Assembly: GCF_000346615.1 (NCBI RefSeq)
Contig: NZ_ANNU01000037.1
Location: 24,076 to 88,075, forward strand
Direction of reading: 5' to 3'
Source of the DNA: Nafulsella turpanensis ZLM-10
GTDB taxonomy: Bacteria > Bacteroidota > Bacteroidia > Cytophagales > Cyclobacteriaceae
Length of the DNA stretch: 64,000 bases
Under the pieces are notes generated by a model, which was not told where the DNA came from, did no database searches, and worked only from the letters and a program-made list of their open reading frames with translations. The position numbers were made by a program, and so were the translations under genes. The number at the start of each line of letters is the position of its first letter. Position 1 is the stretch's first letter. Positions 56,567 to 64,000 of this stretch are shown piece after piece.

Positions 56567-59362
56567 TTAATTCTTCGAATCAATAGTGGTATTGAGGTTC
56601 TCTTCTTCTTTTACCACTTCTCCGTCGCTGTTAATGATTACGACTTCTCCATAGCCCAGCGCTCTTAACTTTTCTTCAATCTGCGCCCGGTCGCCTACCA
56701 CTACCCAGCTGATGTCCTCGGGCTTAATGAGCTTTTTGGCAGCTTCCTTAATTTCCGAAAGCTGAAGGTTCTGGACATTTTCAGAATACTCCTGGTAGTA
56801 ATTATCAGGATATTGATACTTCACAATTTCAGAGGCGGCACTCTCTACGGCGGCCAATGTTTCCCACTGGCCGGGGAGTTTAAGAATACTATTATTCTGC
56901 ACCTTCAGGAATTCTTCTTCCGTTGCAGGGCGGATATTGATGTATTCTGTAACCTCCTTCATCATTTCCTTCATCGATTCCTGGGTCTTGTCGGACTGAA
57001 CAGGCGCGTAGGCAATGAAAGGCCGCTGACCTTTTGCACTCATTAAAAGCGTTCTGGCACCATAAGACCAGCCTTTGGCTTCGCGCAGGTTCATATTCAC
57101 CCTGGAAGTAAACTGGCCACCGAGGATGTCATTCATCATTTCTATGGCTACCTCTTCTTCTGCATTTGGCTTGGCAGCGACATGGCCTGCAATAATTACA
57201 GACTGAATGGCGCCTGGCTTGTCCATGAGGTAAATCTTCTTCTTACCCGGCTTCACCATCGCCAGGTTTTTCACAGGCACTGTTCCTTTCTTCCATTTAT
57301 TCAGTCTTTTCTCCAGTAGCTTTTCCAGTTCCGGCTGGCTAATGTCGCCACTTACCACAAGGGTGGCATTGTTTGGCTTAAACCAGTTGGAATAGAACTT
57401 CAGCAGGTCGTCGCGCTTCAGGCTGGATACGGTGCCTTCATAGCCTGAGCCCGAGAGCGGGTTGCTGTAGGCGTGGCCTTTACCATACATGTATTGAGGG
57501 AATACCCGCAAAGCCATAGAGAATGGGCTGGCTTTTTCCTGCTGAATCTGCATAAGCTGTTCTTTGCGAAGTCGCTCAAAATCTTCTTCATTAAAAGAAG
57601 GGTTCAGCAGAACATCCGTATACAAGTCAAGGCTGCTTTCCAGCATTGGCTTCAGGGCAGTCATTTTTACATAAGAATGATCCAGGTCTGAATAGGCGTA
57701 AAGGTCTGCTCCTAACAGGGCCAGTTCTTCGTTGATTTGTAGTGAATTGCGGCTCTTGGTGCCTTCGTCCATCATATTGAGGGTGAGGGAAGCCGTGCCC
57801 GGGGTGGCGAACTGGTCAGCAGCATAGCCGGCATCTACCATGAGGTTAAAGCGAACAAGCGGCACGGCATCGCGCTGGGCAAGTACTACTTTTAATCCAT
57901 TGGAGAGGGTAAAGCGCTGCAGGTCGGGGAAGCTTACTGCGCCTGCTTCTGCTACAGCAGGTAAGCCTTTGCTGCGGTCCACCGTCGATGGAGTTGTTTT
58001 GTATTCAGGAACAGGTACAATGGACAGTACCAGTTTACCATCTGACAGCCATTTATTGGCAGCGGTTTTTACTGCGGTAGCCGTGGCGTTTTTCATGCCT
58101 GCGTTACGGGTTCTGTAAAAGGCAGGGTCATTGCCAAATACCTGATTGCTGGCCAGGATATCGGATTTGCCGCCAAAACCACCAATGCGCTCCATGCCTT
58201 TAATAAAGTTGGAGAAGTAGTTGGTTTTGGTGCGGAGCATTTCTGTTTCGGTAGGGCCTTCCACCAGCAGGCGCGCCAGCTCTTCGTTAATGGCTTTTTC
58301 TACTTCCTTGGCATCTACACCAGGCTTTACATCGGCATAAATGGTGAACATGCCGGCAATTTCCATTTCAGAATTCCAGGCACCTACGTCGGAGGCAATT
58401 TGCTCGTCGTACACCAGGCGTTTGTAGAGGCGTGAATTTTTTCCATCGGCCAGGGCGCCGGCAGCAAAATCAAGCAGGAAAGCTTCAGGATTGCCCCACT
58501 CCGGTACATTCCAGCTCATGTAAATGCGGGTTTGTGGTACCCGGTCCTGCATTTCAATTCTTTTCTCTCCGGTTCTTTTGGCAATATTTACTTCAGGACG
58601 GGTCAAGGGAGGACCAGCCGGGATATCGCCAAAATAAGTAACTGCTTTGTTATATACTTCCTGAGCATCAACATCGCCCGCTACGACCACTACGGCATTG
58701 GCTGCGCCATAGTAATTCTTGAACCACTCCTTCACATCTTCGAGCGAGGCAGCGTCCAGATCTTCCAGCGAGCCAATTACAGAATGGCTGTAAGGGTGGC
58801 CGAAAGGAAAGCTTTCTTCCATCAGTGCATTCCAGCTACGGCCGTAGGGTTGGTTTTCGCCCTGGCGCTTTTCATTCTGCACTACTCCTCTTTGCTCATC
58901 GAGGCGCTCCTGCGAAATGGCACCGGCAAAGTGCCCCATGCGGTCCGATTCCATCCACAGCGCTACGTCCAGTGCGGTAGTCGGTACGTTCTGGAAGTAG
59001 TTGGTGCGGTCGGTATTGGTGGTGCCGTTCAGGTCGGTAGCGCCAATGCGTTCCATGGCTTCGAAATAGTCGGTATTAAAGTTTTCGCTGCCATTGAACA
59101 TCAGGTGTTCGAAAAGATGTGCGAAACCGGTTTTGCCGTACTTCTCATTTTTTGAGCCCACATGGTACCATACATTCACCGCCGCAATGGGCGACTTATG
59201 GTCTTCGTGAACAATCAGCGTGAGTCCGTTGTCGAGGACAAACTTCTCGTGCGGAATTTCCAGTTCTTCCAGCGAAAAGTTGAGGTCTTTCTGCTGGGCA
59301 AACAGGCCCGTTGTTCCAAAGCAGAGGAGCAGGAGCAGGGGCATAAAAAAATTCTTTCTCAT
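56567..59362 (-). CDS. Secreted M16 (insulinase/pitrilysin-type) peptidase
   Basis: 931 residues from the ATG at 59362, which opens a signal peptide (MRKNFFMPLLLLLCF, cut after LFAQQ). The frame also has an ATG at 59407. Two M16 halves: the first has the inverted zinc motif HLFEH in KTGFAHLFEHLMFNG and a downstream Glu. The second half (about 480-931) begins PDLQRFTLSNGLKVVLAQRDAVPL and lacks the HxxEH motif, as in two-domain M16 proteins with one active half. It likely acts in the periplasm or outer membrane on peptides. It ends in an acidic tail (EVVKEEENLNTT). Confidence 0.93.
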   Translation of the reverse strand: MRKNFFMPLLLLLCFGTTGLFAQQKDLNFSLEELEIPHEKFVLDNGLTLIVHEDHKSPIAAVNVWYHVGSKNEKYGKTGFAHLFEHLMFNGSENFNTDYFEAMERIGATDLNGTTNTDRTNYFQNVPTTALDVALWMESDRMGHFAGAISQERLDEQRGVVQNEKRQGENQPYGRSWNALMEESFPFGHPYSHSVIGSLEDLDAASLEDVKEWFKNYYGAANAVVVVAGDVDAQEVYNKAVTYFGDIPAGPPLTRPEVNIAKRTGEKRIEMQDRVPQTRIYMSWNVPEWGNPEAFLLDFAAGALADGKNSRLYKRLVYDEQIASDVGAWNSEMEIAGMFTIYADVKPGVDAKEVEKAINEELARLLVEGPTETEMLRTKTNYFSNFIKGMERIGGFGGKSDILASNQVFGNDPAFYRTRNAGMKNATATAVKTAANKWLSDGKLVLSIVPVPEYKTTPSTVDRSKGLPAVAEAGAVSFPDLQRFTLSNGLKVVLAQRDAVPLVRFNLMVDAGYAADQFATPGTASLTLNMMDEGTKSRNSLQINEELALLGADLYAYSDLDHSYVKMTALKPMLESSLDLYTDVLLNPSFNEEDFERLRKEQLMQIQQEKASPFSMALRVFPQYMYGKGHAYSNPLSGSGYEGTVSSLKRDDLLKFYSNWFKPNNATLVVSGDISQPELEKLLEKRLNKWKKGTVPVKNLAMVKPGKKKIYLMDKPGAIQSVIIAGHVAAKPNAEEEVAIEMMNDILGGQFTSRVNMNLREAKGWSYGARTLLMSAKGQRPFIAYAPVQSDKTQESMKEMMKEVTEYINIRPATEEEFLKVQNNSILKLPGQWETLAAVESAASEIVKYQYPDNYYQEYSENVQNLQLSEIKEAAKKLIKPEDISWVVVGDRAQIEEKLRALGYGEVVIINSDGEVVKEEENLNTTIDSKN

Positions 59363-59470
59363 ATAGGGGCAGATTTTTAGGTGTTGAAAATATTCAAAAA
59401 GATACATAGTTTATGCCATATTTAAGTAAGTTCCTTGTAACTTTTGATAAGAAAAATAGATAAATGGCAG

Positions 59471-59650
59471 ATGGAAGGGACGACTGGTAGGAAGAAGCGT
59501 TCAGGCAGAAAAAAAGGAGAGGCAAAGGACATTTTTGACTCTCTTTTTGTTAAACTGAGGAAGCCGGAATTTGAAAAGTTTTTAGCTGGCAATCCCGCGA
59601 AAAGCTGGTATATTTATCTCCCGGTTTTCCGGAAGCAGCCCCTTTACTGA
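59471..59650 (+). CDS. Possible small basic protein before dnaE
   Basis: A short frame of 59 codons from the ATG at 59471 (or from a TTG at 59444, 68 codons). It is strongly basic at the N-terminal half (GRKKRSGRKKGEAKD) and ends in SWYIYLPVFRKQPLY. It lies between the divergent M16 gene and dnaE, 9 nt before dnaE. No family known. It may be spurious, but the close spacing to dnaE leaves it open. Confidence 0.3.
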   Translation: MEGTTGRKKRSGRKKGEAKDIFDSLFVKLRKPEFEKFLAGNPAKSWYIYLPVFRKQPLY

Positions 59651-59659
59651 AGATAAGCT

Positions 59660-62600
59660 ATGTATTTAATATTCGATACCGAAACCACCGGTTTACCCCA
59701 AAATTATAATGCCCCCGTTACTGACCTCGACAACTGGCCCCGCCTGGTGCAGCTGGCCTGGCAATTACACGATGGTAAGGGTAAACTCCTCTCGGCCAAA
59801 AACTATATTATAAAGCCCGAGGGTTTTACCATTCCGTATAACTCGGAAAAAATACATGGTATTTCTACCAAAATGGCACAGGAGCAGGGATATGATCTAG
59901 CTTTTGTGCTGCAGGAGTTCAATGCCGACCTGGAAAAAACCGAGGCGGTTATTGGGCATAACGTCAGCTTCGACCTCAATATCGTAGGGGCGGAAAACAT
60001 TCGGGCGCAGCAGGAAAGCAAGCTGCTCGAAATAAAAGCCATCGACACAAAAGATGAGGCCACCGATTTTGTGGCCATTCCCGGCCGTGGCGGCAAGTTT
60101 AAATGGCCTACCCTTACGGAACTGCACGTTAAACTTTTTGGCGAGGCTTTCGACGATGCCCACGATGCGGCTTACGACGTGCATGCCACCACGCGCTGTT
60201 TCTTCGGACTGTTGAAGGAAGGAGTCATTAAACCCCTCGATGATACTCCTGTGGCGGATATCGTGTACGAGGAGCCGGAGCTCGATGCAGCCAACTTTGC
60301 CCAGAAGAAAAAGAAAGGCGGTGATGGGCTGGTGGTGGATAAAGCCGCGGCCAAAAAAATCGATAGTGCCTTCTCGCACCTGCATGTGCACTCGGCCTTT
60401 TCAGTACTGCAGGCCACGCCCGATATAAAAGGACTGGTAGGTAAAGCCAAGGAAATGGGCATGCCTGCCGTGGCGCTTACCGACCTGGGCAATATGTTTG
60501 CCACCTATCATTTCGTAAAAGAAGCCCTTAAGCAGGAGATTAAACCTATCGTAGGCTGTGAGTTTTATGTGGCCGAAGAGCGCCTGAAACTTAAGTTTAC
60601 GAAGGATGCGCCCGATAAGCGATTTCAGCAGGTGCTGCTGGCCAAAAACAAGGAGGGCTATCACAATCTGTCCAAGCTCAGCTCCCTGGCCTATATCGAA
60701 GGTAACTACGGTATCTATCCACGTATCGACAAGGCACTGATTGAGGAGTACAAAGATAACCTCATTGCTACCACCGGCGGACTGGATGGTGAAATCCCGA
60801 ACCTGATTCTGAATGTAGGTGAAACCCAGGCAGAAGAAGCCTTTAAATGGTGGCACCAGCTGTTTGGCGATGATTTTTATGTGCAGCTACAGCGCCACGG
60901 ACTGGAAGAGGAAAATCGTGTTAACGAGGTGCTGCTGGAGTTTGCGAAAAAGTATGGTGTAAAATACTTTGCCGCCAACAATGCATTTTACCTCGATAAG
61001 AAAGATGCCAACGCCCACGACGTACTTATTTGTGTAAAAGAAGGTGAGCTGCAGTCGACGCCTATCGGGCGGGGCCGTGGCTTTCGCTGGGGCTTTCCGA
61101 ACCAGGAATTCTACTTCAAGTCGCAGGAGGAAATGAAGGCACTCTTCACCGACCTGCCAGAAGCGATTGAATGTACGCAGGAAATCGTCGATAAGGTAGA
61201 GTCCTTTAAGCTGCAGCGCGATGTGCTCCTGCCTAAATTCGGCATTCCGGAGGAATTTGTTGACCCACAGGATGATGTGGATGGCGGCAAAAGGGGTGAG
61301 AATGCCTACCTGCGCCACCTCACTTACGAAGGGGCGAAAAAGCGGTATGGCGAAATTACTCCCGAAATAAAGGAGCGCCTCGACTTTGAGCTGGAAACCA
61401 TTGCCAATACCGGCTATCCCGGTTACTTCCTCATTGTACAGGACTTTACCAGCGAAGCCCGCAAAATGGGTGTTTCCGTTGGACCGGGCCGTGGTTCTGC
61501 TGCCGGTTCTGCCGTAGCCTACTGTATTGGCATTACCAACGTAGATCCTATTGCCTACGACCTGCTGTTCGAGAGGTTCCTGAACCCCGACCGTGTATCT
61601 CTTCCCGATATTGATATTGACTTTGACGACGAAGGCCGCGGCAAAGTCATTGACTGGGTGGTGAAGAAGTACGGCTATAACCAGGTATCGCACATTATAA
61701 CCTATGGTTCCATGGCGGCTAAATCGGCCATCAGGGACTGTGCGCGGGTAATGGAGCTTCCGCTAAGCGAAGCCAATGAGCTGGCGAAAATGGTGCCTGA
61801 TAAGCCGGGGACCACACTGGCCAAAGCCTTTAAGGAAGTGCCGGAGCTGAAAGCTATCCGCGACGGGCACGGTCTCAAGGCAGAGGTACTGCGGCAGGCC
61901 GAAATTCTGGAAGGTTCCGTGCGAAATACCGGCCTCCACGCCTGTGGGGTAATTATTACGCCAGACGATATTACCAAGTACATCCCTGTTGCCACTTCCC
62001 GAGACGCGGTGCTCCTCAACACCCAGTTCGATAACTCGGTGGTAGAAGAGGCCGGTATGCTGAAGATGGACTTTCTGGGGCTGAAAACCCTTACCATCAT
62101 CAAAACCGCTATCAGGTATATTAAAGAGCGCCATGGGGTAGAGATAGACCCCGACACCATTCCGCTCGACGACCAGAAGACCTATGAACTGTATCAGCGC
62201 GGCGAAACGAACGGGACCTTCCAGTTCGAGTCACCGGGTATGCAGAAGCACCTGCGTAACCTGAAGCCCGATAAGTTCGAGGACCTTATCGCCATGAACG
62301 CTTTGTATCGCCCGGGGCCGCTGGAGTATATCCCCAACTTTATTGCCCGTAAACACGGCCGCGAGCCCATTACCTACGACATTCCTGCCATGGAAGAGTA
62401 CCTGGGCGAAACCTATGGTATTACGGTGTATCAGGAACAGGTAATGCTTCTGTCGCAGTCACTCGCCGGCTTCTCTAAAGGCGATGCCGACGTGCTGCGG
62501 AAGGCCATGGGTAAGAAAATATTTGCCCTGCTGGAAAAGCTGAAGCCCAAGTTTGTGGAAGGCGGCAAAGCCCGCGGGCACGACGAAGCCAAGCTGAACA

Positions 62601-63886
62601 AGGTCTGGAAAGACTGGGAAGCCTTTGCGGCCTATGCCTTCAACAAATCGCACTCCACCTGCTATTCCGTAGTCGCTTACCATACCGCTTATCTCAAAGC
62701 CCATTATCCCGCCGAGTATATGGCGGCGGTGCTCACACACAACCAGAGCAACATTGAGAAGGTGACCTTCTTTATGGAGGAGTGTAAGGCGCAGGGCATT
62801 AAAGTACTCGGGCCGGATGTAAACGAATCAGGTATCAACTTCGAAGTAAACGATGCCGGAGAAATCCGCTTTGGTCTGGGGGCCATCAAAGGAGCCGGTG
62901 AAGCAGCCGTGGAAGCCATTATTGAGGAGCGGAAGAAGAAAGGACCTTACAAGGATATCTTTGACTTTGCCAAACGGGTTAACCTTCGGGCCGTGAACAA
63001 GAAAACCTTCGAATGCCTTGCCATGGGCGGAGGTTTCGATTGTTTCGCAGGCTTCCACCGGAAGCAGTACCTGTTGGCCGACGAAGGCGAGGGGGGTACA
63101 CTCATCGAAACGGCCATAAAATGGGCGCAGCGTGTACAGGCCGAGGAGGAAAGTGCACAGGCTTCTCTTTTTGGTGGCAGCAGTGGCGTATCCATTCCTA
63201 TGCCCAAAGCGCCTAATGTGGAGCCCTATGGCGAAATTGAAAAGCTCCGGATAGAAAAAGAAGTAGTTGGCTTCTTTATCAGCGGCCATCCACTCGACCA
63301 GTTTAAGCTCGAGATGAAGAGTTTCTGTAATACTACGCTGGCTGAACTAACCGATTTAACGGCCCTGCAGGGGCGGCAGAACATCTGTCTGGGAGGTTCT
63401 GTGTCGGACTTTGCTCACCGTACCACCAAAAACGGCAATCCTTTTGGTACCCTGACGATGGAGGACTATGACGGTACCTTTACCTTCTTCCTCTTTTCAG
63501 AAGACTACACCCGCTTTAAGCAGTACTTTATGAAGGACTGGTTCCTTTTCATACAGGGAAGTGTGGTGCCCCGGAAATGGAAGGAAGGAGAGCTGGAGTT
63601 TAAAATCATGAACATCCAGCTGTTGTCCGACATCCGAAGCAAGATGACCAAGGGCATCAGCATTAACATCCATGCGCGGGACGTAAGCCTGCCGCTGGTG
63701 GAACAGATTGAAAAACTCGGCATCAGCTATCCCGGTAACTGCGACTTCAAGCTCAATGTATTCGACGAAGACGATCAGCTACAGGTAGAACTCCTCAGCC
63801 GCAAATACCGCATCGACCCCAATAACGACCTCCTTAAGGAGCTCGACAACCTCGCCCCACAGGTAGGTTATAAAGTGTTGCAGTAG
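59660..63886 (+). CDS. dnaE: DNA polymerase III alpha subunit with fused N-terminal proofreading exonuclease
   Basis: 1408 residues, about 240 longer than E. coli DnaE. Residues 1-190 are a DEDDh exonuclease: FDTETTG (Asp6, Glu8), GHNVSFDLN (Asp105), AHDAAYDVHAT (His168, Asp173). A lysine-rich linker (about 205-235) leads to the PHP domain with HLHVHSAFSVL (240-250) and ALTDLGNMF, where the usual TDHGN His is Leu276. The polymerase core has GPGRGSAAGSAVAYC and PDIDIDFDDEGRG (around 649-661) with the catalytic Asp residues. The C-terminal part carries helix-hairpin-helix and OB-fold regions. It is the main replicative polymerase. Fusion implies proofreading in cis. Confidence 0.96.
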   Translation: MYLIFDTETTGLPQNYNAPVTDLDNWPRLVQLAWQLHDGKGKLLSAKNYIIKPEGFTIPYNSEKIHGISTKMAQEQGYDLAFVLQEFNADLEKTEAVIGHNVSFDLNIVGAENIRAQQESKLLEIKAIDTKDEATDFVAIPGRGGKFKWPTLTELHVKLFGEAFDDAHDAAYDVHATTRCFFGLLKEGVIKPLDDTPVADIVYEEPELDAANFAQKKKKGGDGLVVDKAAAKKIDSAFSHLHVHSAFSVLQATPDIKGLVGKAKEMGMPAVALTDLGNMFATYHFVKEALKQEIKPIVGCEFYVAEERLKLKFTKDAPDKRFQQVLLAKNKEGYHNLSKLSSLAYIEGNYGIYPRIDKALIEEYKDNLIATTGGLDGEIPNLILNVGETQAEEAFKWWHQLFGDDFYVQLQRHGLEEENRVNEVLLEFAKKYGVKYFAANNAFYLDKKDANAHDVLICVKEGELQSTPIGRGRGFRWGFPNQEFYFKSQEEMKALFTDLPEAIECTQEIVDKVESFKLQRDVLLPKFGIPEEFVDPQDDVDGGKRGENAYLRHLTYEGAKKRYGEITPEIKERLDFELETIANTGYPGYFLIVQDFTSEARKMGVSVGPGRGSAAGSAVAYCIGITNVDPIAYDLLFERFLNPDRVSLPDIDIDFDDEGRGKVIDWVVKKYGYNQVSHIITYGSMAAKSAIRDCARVMELPLSEANELAKMVPDKPGTTLAKAFKEVPELKAIRDGHGLKAEVLRQAEILEGSVRNTGLHACGVIITPDDITKYIPVATSRDAVLLNTQFDNSVVEEAGMLKMDFLGLKTLTIIKTAIRYIKERHGVEIDPDTIPLDDQKTYELYQRGETNGTFQFESPGMQKHLRNLKPDKFEDLIAMNALYRPGPLEYIPNFIARKHGREPITYDIPAMEEYLGETYGITVYQEQVMLLSQSLAGFSKGDADVLRKAMGKKIFALLEKLKPKFVEGGKARGHDEAKLNKVWKDWEAFAAYAFNKSHSTCYSVVAYHTAYLKAHYPAEYMAAVLTHNQSNIEKVTFFMEECKAQGIKVLGPDVNESGINFEVNDAGEIRFGLGAIKGAGEAAVEAIIEERKKKGPYKDIFDFAKRVNLRAVNKKTFECLAMGGGFDCFAGFHRKQYLLADEGEGGTLIETAIKWAQRVQAEEESAQASLFGGSSGVSIPMPKAPNVEPYGEIEKLRIEKEVVGFFISGHPLDQFKLEMKSFCNTTLAELTDLTALQGRQNICLGGSVSDFAHRTTKNGNPFGTLTMEDYDGTFTFFLFSEDYTRFKQYFMKDWFLFIQGSVVPRKWKEGELEFKIMNIQLLSDIRSKMTKGISINIHARDVSLPLVEQIEKLGISYPGNCDFKLNVFDEDDQLQVELLSRKYRIDPNNDLLKELDNLAPQVGYKVLQ

Positions 63887-64000
63887 TAGGTAATAGAAGT
63901 AGTATTTGTATATAAAGGGAAGTTTATAGCAAATAAAACAGCAGTTGAAGGGCTAACTGTTGATATAAACAAGTTGAACAAAACCTCCTTCGTCGGTAAT
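63887..64000. other. Downstream flank of dnaE
   Basis: AT-rich 114-nt tail of the window. I see no clear terminator or gene start in it. Confidence 0.3.

Noticed and set aside
60887..61693. 268-codon frame on the minus strand inside dnaE
   Set aside because: Shadow of dnaE, covering the conserved polymerase region.

Overview
The window looks like part of the chromosome of a Bacteroidetes bacterium, most likely of the order Cytophagales. The evidence is several proteins with C-terminal type IX secretion (T9SS) sorting domains, a PorD (DUF4835) gene, GSCFA and DUF5683 proteins, promoters of the Bacteroidetes form TTTG-N18/19-TAnnTTTG, and very few Shine-Dalgarno sites. Genus cannot be told from the sequence. 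Nearly all genes are core housekeeping genes. I see no phage, insertion sequence, CRISPR array or rRNA operon.

Layout. 1-775: the 5' part of an unknown gene, a CAU-anticodon tRNA, and upstream of it a broken tRNA copy carrying a 14-bp tandem duplication. 776-2513: a HAD hydrolase overlapping an M50 membrane protease. 2772-8489 (minus): an operon for an unusual double-length D-Ala-D-Ala ligase, a membrane PASTA protein, a T9SS cargo protein and a rhodanese. 8644-13158 (minus): a secreted M43 metalloprotease, then NifU-domain and Mrp Fe-S cluster proteins. 13469-18479 (plus): dnaG, ribBA, an exported protein of unknown function, surE. 18605-24329 (minus): priA, a DUF255 thioredoxin-fold protein, a GSCFA protein. 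24433-26648 (minus): the rpsF-rpsR-rplI operon and a membrane-anchored coiled-coil protein. 26757-29493: two methyltransferases, apaG, ung.

29622-34526 (minus): a tightly packed run encoding a UPF0173 metallo-hydrolase, ParA, ParB, a DUF5683 membrane protein, DapB and signal peptidase I. 34617-38212 (plus): an orphan oligopeptide-binding lipoprotein, a lysophospholipase-like hydrolase, a DUF72 protein. 38316-41259 (minus): mdh, a cyclic-nucleotide-binding-domain protein without a DNA-binding domain, tilS. 41310-48413 (plus): OstA-like LPS-transport protein, bamD, rpoZ, coaBC, porD, recN, a group rich in outer-membrane and T9SS biogenesis genes. 48858-50629 (plus): fabI and ispE. 50630-53833 (minus): tgt, an LptF/G permease and an EamA transporter joined by one-base stop/start overlaps. 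54018-56504 (plus): glycosyltransferase, sigma factor, rsmG. 56567-59362 (minus): secreted M16 protease. 59660-63886 (plus): DNA polymerase III alpha with a fused N-terminal proofreading exonuclease.

The points most worth a second look are: (i) intergenic arrays of degenerate heptanucleotides at three loci, two of them as inverted arms flanking a spacer; (ii) the tandem Ddl fusion coupled to a kinase-free PASTA protein; (iii) the exonuclease-DnaE fusion with a degenerate PHP motif; (iv) Bacteroidetes promoters so close to the ddl and bamD start codons that the mRNAs should be leaderless; (v) the tRNA pseudogene with its tandem insertion. I found no clear evidence of a wholly new multi-gene system. 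All functional calls rest on motif recognition without database searches.
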